From CAYVBJ01 sp964449075 (lineage in GTDB: Bacteria; Bacteroidota; Rhodothermia; Balneolales; Balneolaceae), in contig CAYVBJ010000007.1 of NCBI GenBank assembly GCA_964449075.1, forward strand, positions 1 to 64,000: a stretch of 64,000 nucleotides of DNA. Direction: 5' to 3'. The translations under genes were made by a program, and so were the position numbers. The notes beneath the pieces are model-generated. The model searched no databases, was not told the origin of the DNA, and saw only the letters and a list, made by a program, of their open reading frames with translations. Of the stretch, positions 1 through 10,900 are shown piece after piece. Every line of letters begins with the position of its first letter. Position 1 is the first letter of the stretch.

Positions 1-1301
1 AAGAGAATCAATCTCATCAATTCTGGGCCAGCTGGTCGGAAATGAGTAACGGGGAAAACAGACTTCAAAGCAAACAGGTCACCTATCCCCTCGACAAATC
101 CGAACCCTATACGGCAGCATGTTTTGCAGCATGGGCCACTCCTGATGTGGTCATGGAAGAATTTATCCCACCCCTGGATATTGCAGGATTTTTTGACGTC
201 TGGAAGGAACTTCTGTCTGGTGCCAAAAAACTGAAACCTGAATATTTCCAGGAAGGAATCTATTATTCAGAGGCCTATATGCGCTATGGATGTTTTGGAA
301 TAAATATCCGGCGTAAACTCTCCGAAGAAGAAAAGAATATTCTTAAACGGTTTTCTAAAGAATTTGAACGCGCCTATACCCGGTTCCTGGATCTGCAAAA
401 GGCGGAAGAACAGGCCCTGCTGATTCGCGAAGAACGGGATCGCCTTGAAATTGCACTGAATAAATTAAAAGCCACACAAGATCAGCTCATCCAGCAGGAA
501 AAACTCGCTTCCCTTGGCCAGCTCACGGCAGGAATTGCCCACGAGATCAAGAATCCGCTCAATTTTGTGAATAATTTTTCTGATGTGAGTGTAGAGCTTG
601 TGGAAGAGGCGAAAGATGAGCTTTCAGCTTTCAGCCATCAGCTTTCAGCCGTTGATGCAGGTAAAGTTGTGGAAGCCCTGTTAATATTGGAAGATATAGA
701 AGCCAACCTCCGCAAGATCCACGAGCACGGCACCCGTGCCGACAGTATCGTCAAATCGATGCTGCAACACTCCCGCGGAGGCGACGGCAAGATGGAGCCC
801 TCCCCTCTTAATCCGCTCATTAAAGAATACGTCAACCTCGCCTTCCACGGAATGCGTGCGGGGAAAGAGCCGATTAATGTAGATATTGATTTACAGCTGG
901 ATGATTCCATCGGCGAGATCCCGCTGGTTGCCGAAGATTTCTCGCGAGTGATTTTGAATCTGTGTAACAATGCGTTTGATGCCATGCGGGAGAAAGGAAT
1001 TAAAAATTCAGAATTAAAAATTAAAAATTATTCTCCAAGGTTAACGGTTCGTACCAAAGTAGAGAATGGAAAGGTGGTGGTAGAAGTCGAAGACAACGGC
1101 CCGGGCATTCCTGAAGATATCAAACACAAAATCCTGCAGCCGTTTTTTACGACCAAGAAAGGGACGGCAGGAACCGGGCTCGGACTCAGTATTACCAATG
1201 ATATTATCAAAGCGCACGGGGGAGAGTTGAAGGTGGAAACTAAAGATGGAGCAGGAACAGCACTTGTTATTCAATTACCTATGAAACCCAGCGAATTATG
1301 A
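1..1301 (+). CDS. Histidine kinase HK1, 5'-truncated by window edge
   Basis: The reading frame is open from base 3, so the ATG at 42 is probably internal and the protein starts upstream. The visible N-terminal part resembles the end of the repeated sensor module in HK4 (shared FxKxFExxYTRFLDLQKAE ending). A coiled coil follows, then a HisKA/DHp domain with H-box His (codon 540-542, GIAHEIKNPL context) and a HATPase_c domain with N-box (NLCNNAFDAM), G1 (DNGPGIP) and G2 (GTGLGLS) motifs. No membrane segment is visible, so it is probably cytoplasmic. Two low-complexity inserts sit in the kinase core: a 32-bp AGC-type repeat (619-650) in the DHp hairpin and an AT-rich repeat (998-1032) after the N-box. 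The stop overlaps the HK2 start by 4 nt (ATGA), suggesting translational coupling. Signal and partner regulator are unknown. Confidence 0.9.
   Translation, partial: ENQSHQFWASWSEMSNGENRLQSKQVTYPLDKSEPYTAACFAAWATPDVVMEEFIPPLDIAGFFDVWKELLSGAKKLKPEYFQEGIYYSEAYMRYGCFGINIRRKLSEEEKNILKRFSKEFERAYTRFLDLQKAEEQALLIREERDRLEIALNKLKATQDQLIQQEKLASLGQLTAGIAHEIKNPLNFVNNFSDVSVELVEEAKDELSAFSHQLSAVDAGKVVEALLILEDIEANLRKIHEHGTRADSIVKSMLQHSRGGDGKMEPSPLNPLIKEYVNLAFHGMRAGKEPINVDIDLQLDDSIGEIPLVAEDFSRVILNLCNNAFDAMREKGIKNSELKIKNYSPRLTVRTKVENGKVVVEVEDNGPGIPEDIKHKILQPFFTTKKGTAGTGLGLSITNDIIKAHGGELKVETKDGAGTALVIQLPMKPSEL
619..650 (+). repeat. 32-bp AGC-type repeat inside HK1 DHp hairpin
   Basis: This is an in-frame run of AGCTTTCAGC phrases. 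Equivalent 32-bp runs lie at the same protein position in HK3 (7219-7250) and HK4 (12580-12611). It encodes residues rich in Leu, Ser, Ala and Gln. Confidence 0.8.
998..1032 (+). repeat. 35-bp AT-rich repeat inside HK1 ATPase domain
   Basis: This is a run of AATTAAAAATT phrases just after the N-box codons. Copies identical over these 35 bases are at 4645-4679 (HK2), 12926-12960 (HK4), 15175-15209 (HK5) and 18677-18711 (HK6). It encodes IKNSELKIKNY. Confidence 0.85.
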
Positions 1302-4300
1302 GAACACTTACAAAAACGATTATACTTTTTATCTGTGTGCATCTCTGTTTTTACGTGCAACTCATTGCTCAGAAGGCAAAAAGTGGAGTTGATGAGAATT
1401 TCCTCAATCCACGGTTTGAAGTTTTTGAACTGCCCGGAGATATTTTTGAGAATAGTGTACAGGGAATGGTGCAGGACCATTCAGGCTTCCTTTGGTTTGC
1501 CACACAGGGAGGTTTGTTTCGCTACGATGGACAAAACTTTGTTACGTATCGATACGATAGCACTAATCCGAATTCGTTGTCCGGCGATTATATAGAGTCT
1601 ATCTTTCTTGACTCCAAAGGTGTGCTCTGGCTCACACACTGGCAGGCCGGAGCCTTGACTGCTTTCGAACCCGATCGTGGGGTTTTTACCAGATACCAGC
1701 ATGATCCGGACGATCCTGAATCATTAAGCGGCGATGTATTAAGTACTGTTGCAGAGGATCACCAGGGCTATATCTGGATTGGAGGGGAGCTCGGATTGAA
1801 CCGGTACGATCCTGAAACCGGAACGTTTAAGCGTTTTCAGCACGATCCCGAAAATCCAACCTCGCTCTCTTACAACAGGGTCAGGGCCCTTTACGTCGAC
1901 AAAGCAGGTACGTTGTGGGTTGGAACGGGATTTCCATGGGATATTAGCTCAAGCGAAGGCGGATTAAACAGATACAATCCTGACGACGGAACGTTTACGC
2001 GGTATTTTCATGATCCTGAAGATTCCACCACTCTTATCAACAATAAAGTCAGGTCGATTCTTGAAGACAGCCGGGGTAATTTCTGGATCGGCACTGCCGG
2101 CGACGGCCTGCACTTAATGGACAGGAAAAAAGGCACGTTCAAACGTCTGACCAACGAACCTTTAAATCCTGAAAAGCTATCAGGCCCGTGGCAGCCCTCA
2201 CCTGTTCCGGAATTTTCTGATTCAACCACTCATATTTCATCCATTTTCGAGGACGATGACGGGAGAATCTGGATTACCGCTTTCCCCGGCGGCCTTACAC
2301 TGTATGATCCGGCTTCCGGGGTCACACAACGTTTTAAAACAGGGAGTGATACAGGCGATCTCAGCACCGACTTCCTTTGGAATACGTATCAGACTAGTGA
2401 CGGAACCATGTGGATTACAACCGGTGGCGATGGACGGACCGTTTTCAAAGTCAAACAAAAAGAAGATTTTTTACCTTTCTTTGACATCCCATTGACTGAA
2501 AATGAATCTAGATTACCCTCTAACGGGATAAAAAAAGACAAGATGGGTAATATTTGGATAGTACGCGGCGCTTTTCTCGAAAAGATTGATCGCGATACCG
2601 GTTCGAGAACATTGATTACACTTGAGAATAATCAGCAACCGATTGCAGACATTGGAGGGTTAAGACTGGACAGGAAGGGATATCTATGGGCCTCTACGGA
2701 CAGAGGGCCATTTCGTGGTGATCCTGAAACGGCTGATTTTCAATTATTTAAAATGCCCGGGATTTCAGACGAAATACTGCAGACGATATGGGGCCCTTTT
2801 TTACATTCCAGTTCCGGTTATTTCTGGTTTGGGAGCTGGGCTTACGGTCTTTTTCGTTATGACCCGGCAACCGATGAGATTGTTCACTACAAGCACGATC
2901 CCAATGATCCCAACAGCCTCGGTGGTAACTTTGTCGGTTCCATTTTCGAAGATGAAAATGGAGATATCTGGGTGGGAGGAGGGGCTCCATTTGGTGATAT
3001 ATCAAACCCACTGTTTTTAAACCGGTTAAATATGCAAACGAATCGTTTGGAAAGATTCTTTGATACAAACAAACAAATTGGCATGGCATCTAATATCACT
3101 GAAGACAATGACGGCAATATCTGGTTCATTGACTTTATGTACGGATTTAAAAAATTAAATCCTGAAACAGGTATTTTCAAATCATTTACTCCCTATAACA
3201 GTCTTTTGTCTACCAGTTACCTCCACTCTATGGTAAAATCAGACGATGGAAAAATATGGTTAAGCGATCGATTTTCAATTATTGAGTTAGATCCGAAGGC
3301 AGAAACAATGTCGGTTTTTAATCAGTCCAGAGGTATCAGAAATGCTGATAATCATTTCATGAGCGGATCTGTAGCTCATGACGGAGAACTACTTTTCAGC
3401 CGTAATGGCGGGTTTCATGCCTTTTACCCGGATCAGATTATTCGACAACGAAATGCCAGGCTACCTGATATTCGTATAACCGGTTTCCGGATGCTCGGCG
3501 ACCAAAATCCATTTGCATCTTTTGAATTATTCGAAAAACCGGTCTGGCAAACTGAATCGATCCGATTGGCACACGACCAGAGTTTATTTGCATTATCGAT
3601 CGCCAGTTTCGACTTCTATGACCCTTCTTCCAATCAGTTGCAGTTCATGCTGGAGGGCTACGACAGGGCGTGGCGCAGTGACATACGTGATGGTGGAACC
3701 TCTCCCTACATAAATGTTCCACCGGGAGAATATACGTTCAGGGTGCGGGGAGCCAACAGTTTTGGAGTCTGGAATATGGAAGGTGCCAGCCTGGGAATCA
3801 CTATTCTGCCGCCGTGGTGGAAAAGCTGGTGGGCATATGCTTTTTATTTGATGATATTCATAGTTGGAATTGTTGCCGTTGACAAGGTCCAGCGCAGAAG
3901 AGTTCAACAAGAAGAGCGTGAAAAAACCCGTGAAAAAGAGCTGGAACAGGCAAAAGAGATTGAAAAGGCGTACCAAAACCTCGAAGTAGCCCATGAGAAT
4001 TTAAAATCGGCACAGGAGCAGCTCGTTCAGCAGGAGAAACTCGCCTCTCTGGGTCAGCTCACCGCAGGCATTGCCCACGAGATCAAGAATCCACTCAACT
4101 TTGTGAATAATTTTTCGGAGCTGAGCGTGGAGCTTATTGAGGAAGCCCGGGAAGAGGTGAGGAATACTCCCCTCTTGAGAGGGGTCGGGGGTGTGTCTGA
4201 AAAGGCAGGAAACAGTGGTCAACCTCAGAATTCCGATGAAAATTCAAGTTCAGATAACCCACCCCTCAATCCCTCCGCCAGCTGGCGGAGGGAAGCTGGT

Positions 4301-4930
4301 TCGATTCCTCAAACAAACCTCCTCCTCGGTATCCTCAACGACATCGAAGCCAACCTCCGCAAAATTCACGAGCACGGCTCCCGCGCCGACGGCATCGTTA
4401 AATCGATGCTGGAGCACAGCCGGGGCGGTTCGGGGAAAATGGAACCAACTGATTTGAACGCGTTGGTAAAGGAATTCGTAAACCTCTCCTTTCACGGAAT
4501 GAGGGCAGGTAAAGATTCAATTAACGTGGACATAGATTTACAACTGGATGAGAATATCGGCGAGATCCCACTGGTTGCTGAGGATTTCTCGCGGGTGATT
4601 TTGAATCTGTGTAATAACGCCTTCGACGCCATGCGGGAGAAAGGAATTAAAAATTCAGAATTAAAAATTAAAAATTATTCTCCAAGGTTAACGGTTCGTA
4701 CCAAAGCAGAGAATGGCAGTGTGGTGGTAGAAGTCGAAGACAACGGCCCCGGTATACCCAACGAGATCAAAGACAAAATCCTGCAGCCGTTTTTTACGAC
4801 GAAGAAAGGTACCGCCGGAACGGGGCTTGGTCTGAGTATTACGAACGATATTGTGAAGGCTCACGGGGGAAAATTCGAAATTAATAGCAGTAAAAATGGT
4901 ACTAACATGATTGTTACAATCAATAATTAG
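1298..4930 (+). CDS. Histidine kinase HK2 with periplasmic two-component-regulator propeller
   Basis: This is a 1210-aa one-transmembrane sensor kinase. An N-terminal signal peptide or anchor (about residues 1-25) is followed by about 13 recognisable W-[IVL]-G/T propeller repeats (GxxWxGT...GLxRYDP type, about residues 40-700), enough for two seven-bladed propellers. A Y_Y_Y domain (about 760-830), one membrane helix (about 841-863), a coiled coil, DHp (His927) and HATPase_c complete it. This is the half of the Bacteroidota hybrid-system architecture that senses glycans, but it lacks the usual fused receiver and AraC domain. The DHp hairpin carries a roughly 130-bp palindromic insert (4169-4292) and the ATPase domain an AT-rich insert (4645-4679). 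It overlaps HK1 by 4 nt and is 16 bp from HK3. The ligand may be a polysaccharide fragment by family analogy, which is inference. Confidence 0.93.
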   Translation: MRTLTKTIILFICVHLCFYVQLIAQKAKSGVDENFLNPRFEVFELPGDIFENSVQGMVQDHSGFLWFATQGGLFRYDGQNFVTYRYDSTNPNSLSGDYIESIFLDSKGVLWLTHWQAGALTAFEPDRGVFTRYQHDPDDPESLSGDVLSTVAEDHQGYIWIGGELGLNRYDPETGTFKRFQHDPENPTSLSYNRVRALYVDKAGTLWVGTGFPWDISSSEGGLNRYNPDDGTFTRYFHDPEDSTTLINNKVRSILEDSRGNFWIGTAGDGLHLMDRKKGTFKRLTNEPLNPEKLSGPWQPSPVPEFSDSTTHISSIFEDDDGRIWITAFPGGLTLYDPASGVTQRFKTGSDTGDLSTDFLWNTYQTSDGTMWITTGGDGRTVFKVKQKEDFLPFFDIPLTENESRLPSNGIKKDKMGNIWIVRGAFLEKIDRDTGSRTLITLENNQQPIADIGGLRLDRKGYLWASTDRGPFRGDPETADFQLFKMPGISDEILQTIWGPFLHSSSGYFWFGSWAYGLFRYDPATDEIVHYKHDPNDPNSLGGNFVGSIFEDENGDIWVGGGAPFGDISNPLFLNRLNMQTNRLERFFDTNKQIGMASNITEDNDGNIWFIDFMYGFKKLNPETGIFKSFTPYNSLLSTSYLHSMVKSDDGKIWLSDRFSIIELDPKAETMSVFNQSRGIRNADNHFMSGSVAHDGELLFSRNGGFHAFYPDQIIRQRNARLPDIRITGFRMLGDQNPFASFELFEKPVWQTESIRLAHDQSLFALSIASFDFYDPSSNQLQFMLEGYDRAWRSDIRDGGTSPYINVPPGEYTFRVRGANSFGVWNMEGASLGITILPPWWKSWWAYAFYLMIFIVGIVAVDKVQRRRVQQEEREKTREKELEQAKEIEKAYQNLEVAHENLKSAQEQLVQQEKLASLGQLTAGIAHEIKNPLNFVNNFSELSVELIEEAREEVRNTPLLRGVGGVSEKAGNSGQPQNSDENSSSDNPPLNPSASWRREAGSIPQTNLLLGILNDIEANLRKIHEHGSRADGIVKSMLEHSRGGSGKMEPTDLNALVKEFVNLSFHGMRAGKDSINVDIDLQLDENIGEIPLVAEDFSRVILNLCNNAFDAMREKGIKNSELKIKNYSPRLTVRTKAENGSVVVEVEDNGPGIPNEIKDKILQPFFTTKKGTAGTGLGLSITNDIVKAHGGKFEINSSKNGTNMIVTINN
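4169..4292 (+). repeat. Palindromic coding insert in HK2 DHp hairpin
   Basis: It opens with the hairpin CCCCTCTTGAGAGGGG (4169-4184) and a GGGGTGTGTCTGA phrase, and closes with CCCACCCC and a perfect 22-bp palindrome (4271-4292) around CGCCAGCTGGCG. It is fully in frame, adding roughly 40 residues. Confidence 0.85.
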
Positions 4931-4946
4931 CAGTAAATCAGCTTTT

Positions 4947-7900
4947 ATGAAAAACATGGACGTGACTGAAATTACCGCCAGACTTGAACAGCGCGAGGCG
5001 GAACTTGCTGTAATTAACAGTGTACAGGAAGCTCTTGCAGCCAATATGGATATGCAGGGCATCTATGATTTGGTTGGGAATCGAATTCGTGATCTTTTCG
5101 ATGCCCAAGTCGCATCAATCAGCATCTTTGATCATGAAAACAATATCGAAAATTTTAAGTACATCTATGAGAAAGGTGAACGATACTACCCCGATCCTCG
5201 TCCAATTGACAAAATACGGCAGCGTCTGATTAAAACCAGAAAAATGATCCTTATTAATGAAAATGCCGCTGAAGCATTTACAACCATAACCGGGGAAGCT
5301 CCGAAAGCAGTACCCGGTACAGTATTTCCCAAATCAATGCTTTTTGTTCCGTTGAGCGTTGGTAATATCGTGCAGGGTTATGTATCACTTCAAAACCTGG
5401 ACCGGGAACAGGCTTTCAGTGAATCGGATATACAGCTGCTAAATACCCTTGCCAATACCATGAGTGCTGCTCTTGAAAACGCACGGTTATTTAATGAGAC
5501 CGAACAGCGAAATGCAGAGCTTGCCGTTATTAACAGCGTACAGGAAGGCCTGGTGGCTGAAATGGACATGCAGGGGATTTATGACCTTGTGGGTGACCGT
5601 ATCCGCGAACTGTTTGACGCCCAGGTGACGTCTATTGTAACTTTTGACCTGGCCGAAAAAATGGAAGAATTCAGATACCTGTTTGAGGACGGCGACCGCC
5701 TCTATCCAAGCAGGCGACCTTATGATAAAGTCAGGGAAAAAATAATAAAAGAACAAAAAACCCTCTTATTTAATGAGAGTGCTGCAGAAAAGCTATCCGA
5801 GATAAATGGCGAACCTCACAAACCTGTACCCGGAACCAGGGTCGCACAATCCGCATTATATGTACCACTGATGCTGGGTAATCATGTGCAGGGTTATGTT
5901 ACCCTGCAAAACCTTGACCGCGAACATGCATTCAGTGAATCGGATGTACGGCTGTTAAGCACACTTGCCAATTCCATGAGTGTAGCCCTTGAAAATGCCC
6001 GGCTCTACAATGAGTCGGAGCAGCGCAATGCAGAATTGGGTGTGATTAACAGCGTGCAGCAGGGCTTGGTGGCCGAGATGGATATGCAGGGAATCTATGA
6101 GCTGGTGGGCGAGCGGATTCGGGATCTCTTCGATGCACAAGTAGCTGCCATTGTTACCTTTGATCTTGAACTAAAAATGGAACATTGGGCCTACCTGTTT
6201 GAGGATGGCGGGCGACTCTATCCGAATCCAAGACCTTACGATAAAGTGAGGGAAAAAATTATAAGTGAGAAAAAAACGCTGCTGCTGAATGAAAATGCTG
6301 CAGAGCACATGTCTAATATCAATCAAAAACCTTTTAAACCGGTTCCGGGTACCCAAACTGCTAAAGCCGTTTTATATGTTCCAATGGTTATGGGTGATTC
6401 AGTGAGAGGGTATGTAACCCTGCAAAACCTTGATCGCGACCATGCATTTTCCCATTCCGATGTAAGACTGCTTGAAACACTGGTGAACAGTATGAGCGTG
6501 GCGCTGGAAAACGCACGGCTCTTTAACGAAACCACCCGCCTGCTTTCTGAAACAGAACAGCGTGCTTCAGAATTGCAAACAGTGAACCATATCAGCCGGG
6601 CGATGGTGTCTCAGCTTGAATTTGATACACTTATCCATCTCGTTGGTGAACAAATGAAGGCGACATTTAAAGCAGATATCGTTTACATCGCTCTTTATGA
6701 CCGTGACAAAGATCTCATTTCTTTTCCATATGAATATGGTGATAAAAATAAACCAAGAAAATTTGGTGATGGATTCACCGAACGAATTATATCCAGTAAT
6801 GAGCCCTTGCTCATCAATAAAGATATAGAAGAAATCCGTGAGCAGTTAAAAGCCAAACAGATCGGCCGGGTTACTTCATCCTTTTTGGCGGTTCCGATTC
6901 AAACCGGAGATGTTCCCAATGGCGTAATCAGTGTGCAAAGTACGGAAGAGGAAAATCGTTTTGATGAAAATGACCTGAGGCTACTTTCAACAATTGCGGC
7001 TAACGTGAGTGTTTCGATGCAAAATGCGGAAGCATATGAAAAACTGAAATCCGCATTGGATGATCTGAAAGCCGCACAGGATCAGCTCGTGCAACAAGAA
7101 AAACTCGCAAGCCTCGGCCAGCTCACCGCAGGCATCGCCCATGAAATTAAAAATCCGCTCAATTTCGTGAATAACTTTTCGGAACTGAGTGTGGAGTTGG
7201 TGGAGGAGACGAGGGATGAGCTGTCAGCTATCAGCGATCAGCTTTCAGCGGAGGATAAAAAGCGAGTGGATGAAGCCATGGAAATCCTGAATGATATTGT
7301 TATGAACCTTCGTAAAATTCATGAGCACGGTTCGCGGGCCGACTCCATCGTAAAATCAATGCTTGAACACAGCCGGGGTGGTTCGGGAAAGATGGAGCCC
7401 ACCCATCTAAATGAACTGGTCAAGGGATTTGCGAACCTCTCCTTTCACGGCATGCGTGCTTCAAGGAATCCGATTAATGTTGAGATGGAATTTGATCTGG
7501 ATGAGTCGATGGGGAAAGTACCGTTGGTTTCGGAGGATTTTTCCAGGGTGATTTTGAATCTGACGAATAATGCGTTTGATGCGATGAGGGATAAGCTGAG
7601 TAAAAAGGCAAAAGTGAAAAGTGAAAAGTCCCTCCGCCAGCCGGCGGAGGGTGCCGGAGTCCCGGATCGGACGGAGGTGGGGGATGATACTGAGTTGGGC
7701 TATGCGCCAAAACTCACGGTCCGAACAGGATCCTCGTCCAACACCGTAACCATCGAAATCGAAGACAATGGGCCGGGTATTCCCGATGATATTAAAGACA
7801 AAATTATGCAGCCATTTTTTACCACCAAAAAGGGTACGCAGGGCACGGGGCTCGGGCTGAGTATTACCAACGATATTGTGAAGGCACACGGGGGTGACCT

Positions 7901-7964
7901 GGAGGTAGCCTCTCAGGCAGGAAAACGAACTACATTCAGGATTAAATTGCCCCAAATGGATTAA
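4947..7964 (+). CDS. Histidine kinase HK3 with four GAF domains
   Basis: This is a soluble 1005-aa multi-GAF kinase. GAF modules begin at about residues 16, 188, 360 and 539; the first two intervals are exactly 172 residues (516 bp). Each module starts with the pattern AELxVINSVQ and ends in ALENARLF. A short coiled coil leads to DHp (His732) and HATPase_c with DNGPGIP and GTGLGLS. The frame is open back to a TTG at 4911, which lies inside HK2; the ATG at 4947, just past the HK2 stop, is the more natural start, with ATG 4956 as an alternative. The DHp hairpin carries a 32-bp AGC repeat (7219-7250). The loop after the N-box carries GTGAAAA repeats plus a 22-bp hairpin (7630-7651). Spacing to HK4 is 3 bp. 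GAF ligands cannot be predicted. Confidence 0.92.
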   Translation: MKNMDVTEITARLEQREAELAVINSVQEALAANMDMQGIYDLVGNRIRDLFDAQVASISIFDHENNIENFKYIYEKGERYYPDPRPIDKIRQRLIKTRKMILINENAAEAFTTITGEAPKAVPGTVFPKSMLFVPLSVGNIVQGYVSLQNLDREQAFSESDIQLLNTLANTMSAALENARLFNETEQRNAELAVINSVQEGLVAEMDMQGIYDLVGDRIRELFDAQVTSIVTFDLAEKMEEFRYLFEDGDRLYPSRRPYDKVREKIIKEQKTLLFNESAAEKLSEINGEPHKPVPGTRVAQSALYVPLMLGNHVQGYVTLQNLDREHAFSESDVRLLSTLANSMSVALENARLYNESEQRNAELGVINSVQQGLVAEMDMQGIYELVGERIRDLFDAQVAAIVTFDLELKMEHWAYLFEDGGRLYPNPRPYDKVREKIISEKKTLLLNENAAEHMSNINQKPFKPVPGTQTAKAVLYVPMVMGDSVRGYVTLQNLDRDHAFSHSDVRLLETLVNSMSVALENARLFNETTRLLSETEQRASELQTVNHISRAMVSQLEFDTLIHLVGEQMKATFKADIVYIALYDRDKDLISFPYEYGDKNKPRKFGDGFTERIISSNEPLLINKDIEEIREQLKAKQIGRVTSSFLAVPIQTGDVPNGVISVQSTEEENRFDENDLRLLSTIAANVSVSMQNAEAYEKLKSALDDLKAAQDQLVQQEKLASLGQLTAGIAHEIKNPLNFVNNFSELSVELVEETRDELSAISDQLSAEDKKRVDEAMEILNDIVMNLRKIHEHGSRADSIVKSMLEHSRGGSGKMEPTHLNELVKGFANLSFHGMRASRNPINVEMEFDLDESMGKVPLVSEDFSRVILNLTNNAFDAMRDKLSKKAKVKSEKSLRQPAEGAGVPDRTEVGDDTELGYAPKLTVRTGSSSNTVTIEIEDNGPGIPDDIKDKIMQPFFTTKKGTQGTGLGLSITNDIVKAHGGDLEVASQAGKRTTFRIKLPQMD
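7219..7250 (+). repeat. 32-bp AGC-type repeat inside HK3 DHp hairpin
   Basis: This is a run of AGCTGTCAGCTATCAGC phrases, in frame, at the same position of the kinase core as the HK1 and HK4 repeats. Confidence 0.8.
7605..7651 (+). repeat. GTGAAAA repeat plus hairpin inside HK3 ATPase domain
   Basis: Tandem AAAAGTGAAAAGTGAAAAG is followed by a 22-bp hairpin (7630-7651; 9-bp stem CCCTCCGCC/GGCGGAGGG, 4-base loop). It occupies the loop where the other kinases of the operon carry the AT-rich repeat. Confidence 0.82.
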
Positions 7965-7967
7965 GCC

Positions 7968-10900
7968 ATGAAATTAACAAAAGAACAGGAAGCAGAAATA
8001 TGGCAGGTTTATGACATCTGGTTAACAGCCTATCTCAATGCTGATGTTAAAACGTACAATGCTTATTTCGATGATGATTACCACTTTATTGGTTCTACAA
8101 TCAATGAAGAATTTTTAAACCGAAATGACGCCACAACGTTCTTTAAACAAACAGGCGAGCAGTTTGCCGGTATTATGGATCTCAGAAATGAAATTAAAAT
8201 TCTGGAGATTTTTGACACGTCAATTTTCATAACACACTTTTGCGACGTCTGGTTTATAAATGATAAGGATCGGACATATTATGGCAGGTTTCGGCTTTCT
8301 TCTGTAATGCAGAAAAAAAATGAAGATTGGCGCTTTATTTACCAGCATTTCTCCATGCCCGATTCAAAATCTGATGAAGGAGAAACCATCGGTTTCGAGA
8401 AAATAAATGCAGAAAATGTTGAACTTAAGGAAGCCATAAAACGCAGAACAATTGAACTGGAAACCAAAAACCGGGAGCTGGAGATTGAATCTGCACTAGA
8501 ACGGGTACGCTCGGCGTCTATGGCGATGCAAAGTAGTGAGGAACTGGCTTCAGTTGCCCGTACTGTCTTTGAACAGTTAAGAGTCCTTGGGGTTGATGTA
8601 TACCGGTCATGGATCGATATTTTCCGTGTGAACGAGGGATATGTACTCACCTGGTCAACTGATTTTAAAGGAAATTTTCAGCCAAACCCCGCTACGTTTC
8701 CGTTGGACTTTGATGAGACGATGTCTGACTTCTACAGAGATTATAAATCCTCTTCCAAATTCATCGAATTAGAAGCTCACGGAGATGAAGTCATGGAGTG
8801 GTTTGACTATCTGTATTCTGTGAGCTCAGATCCCATCTTCAAGATGTCACATGTACCGAGTGATTTGTACCAAATCTGGGCCAAGCATAAATACGGGACG
8901 GTAGCTACAACAAAGCTAAGCCCCATTTCGAATGATGAAAAAGATATCCTGAACAGGTTTGCCAATGTTTTTGAACAAGCTTATACCCGATTCCTCGACC
9001 TGCAAAAAGCCGAAGCCCAGGCACGCGAAGCGCAAATTGAAATGGCATTGGAAAAGGTACGATCCAGAACCATGGCCATGCAATCCAGCGATGAATTGAC
9101 TGAAGCTGCATCGGAGATGTTTAGTCAAATCGAGGGTCTGGGACTTAACCCCTGGAGTTGTGGTTTTAATATTTTTAATGATGATAAAACGGTCATTTCA
9201 CAATGGGTGAGTACAGGAGATGGGAGACCCATCGAGCCATTTGATACACCTGCCACTGAAGGCATTTTTAAACGCATTGTCGAGCAATCAGAGAACGATG
9301 AGCCTCTATACATTGAGAAGATGGAGGGAAAAAAATTGGAGGACACGTATAAATATATGGCATCCCTTCCTACACTCGACAAGATATTTGAAGAGTTGGA
9401 TGCAGCTGGTATAGAACTACCTAAAAAGCAGGTTGATCACGCCGCTTATTTTAAGCAGGGATATTTGATGTTCATTACATATGATGAAACACCTGAATTT
9501 CATTCTATCTTTAAGCGTTTTGCCAAAGTCTTCGAACAAACCTATACACGTTTTCTGGACCTCCAAAAAACCGAAGCCCAGGCTCGCGAAGCGCAAATAC
9601 AACTGGCTTTGGAGCGGATTCGGGCAAGGACCATGGCGATGCAAAGCAGTGACGAATTGGCCGAAGTGTCGTATCTGCTAAACAAACAGGTAGTGGACTT
9701 GGGGATTCCTACGCGAGGTTGTGCTTTCAACATTTACAACGAGCATGATTCTACCGAGTGGTTTAGCAACTTAGAAGGCACCATCCCGACCTACAAAACA
9801 CCGAGAGAAAATATTTTTCTAAAATACTATGACGCGGGTCAGCGAGGCGAAACCTTGTGGATTGAGGAGTTTGGTGGAGACCGAATTAAGGAACACTACC
9901 AGTATTTAGCAACACTCGCCTTATCAGGAAAAGAAGGCGAAACCATTGAATCAGGTGTGGCGCAGATACCAGAGTACCAAATAGACCATGCTGCCTATTT
10001 CAAATACGGATACCTCCTCTTTATTACCCTGGAACCGGCACCGGAAGCTCATGAGGTATTCAAGCGTTTTGCTAAGGAATTTGAGCAGACTTATACCCGC
10101 TTCCTTGATCTGAAAAAAGCTGAAGCTCAAGCTCGGGAGGCACAGATTGAAACGGCATTAGAGAAAGTAAGAAGTAGAACCATGGCCATGCAAAAGGGCG
10201 AAGAGCTGCAGGAGGTGGCCGTTCTGTTGTATAAAGAGCTCATTACCCTGGGAGTTACCAATTTTGTTACTTGCGGATACGTCGAGGTAAATGAAGATAT
10301 CAAGAAGCAACATACATGGGTCACCGCTCCCGGTGGAGATACCATGGGTTTATTTCACCTTCCACTAACAGGGGACGACACGTTTGATGCACGTTATGCA
10401 GCGTGGAAAAAGCAACAAACGGTCTTTCATCAATCGGTAGCCGGCCAGGTAAGAAGCGATCATCTTGAATACGCCATCACCACATTCAATTCAAAGGAAG
10501 CGGAGGAAATGGTTCGCAGCCAGTTTCCTGACCCGACCGTTTTTTATTGCTTTAATTTTTCTCATGGCTACCTCCACCTCGTAGGCGGCTCACTTTTAGA
10601 GAAAGAAGAAGAAAACTTGCTGGCCAGGTTCACCAAAGTATTTGAGCAAACCTATACCCGTTTTCTGGACCTTCAAAAAGCCGAAGAACAGGCACGTGAA
10701 GCAAAAATAGAAATGTCTCTTGAGAAGATACGCTCCCGTACCATGGGCATGCAATCGAGTGATGAACTGCCGGAAGTGGCCAATATGATGTTTCTGGAAG
10801 TTCAGGAGCTGGGTATTCCCGCATGGAGCTGCGGTTACTGCATCTTAACGGACGACCGCAGGGCAAGCACCTGTATCATGAGCAGTGAAGGAACCGTTCA

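Noticed and set aside
4169..4292. Intron or frameshift in HK2 because of the odd DHp insert
   Set aside because: The frame stays open on both sides and the other kinases carry similar inserts, also in frame; a translated insert is simpler.
4911..4946. TTG start for HK3 at 4911
   Set aside because: It lies inside the HK2 coding end; ATG 4947 just after the HK2 stop fits the operon spacing and the first GAF boundary better.
7461..7955. Long minus-strand frame under HK3 and similar antisense frames under other kinases
   Set aside because: They are antisense shadows of the conserved kinase core, recurring under every paralogue and lacking their own features.
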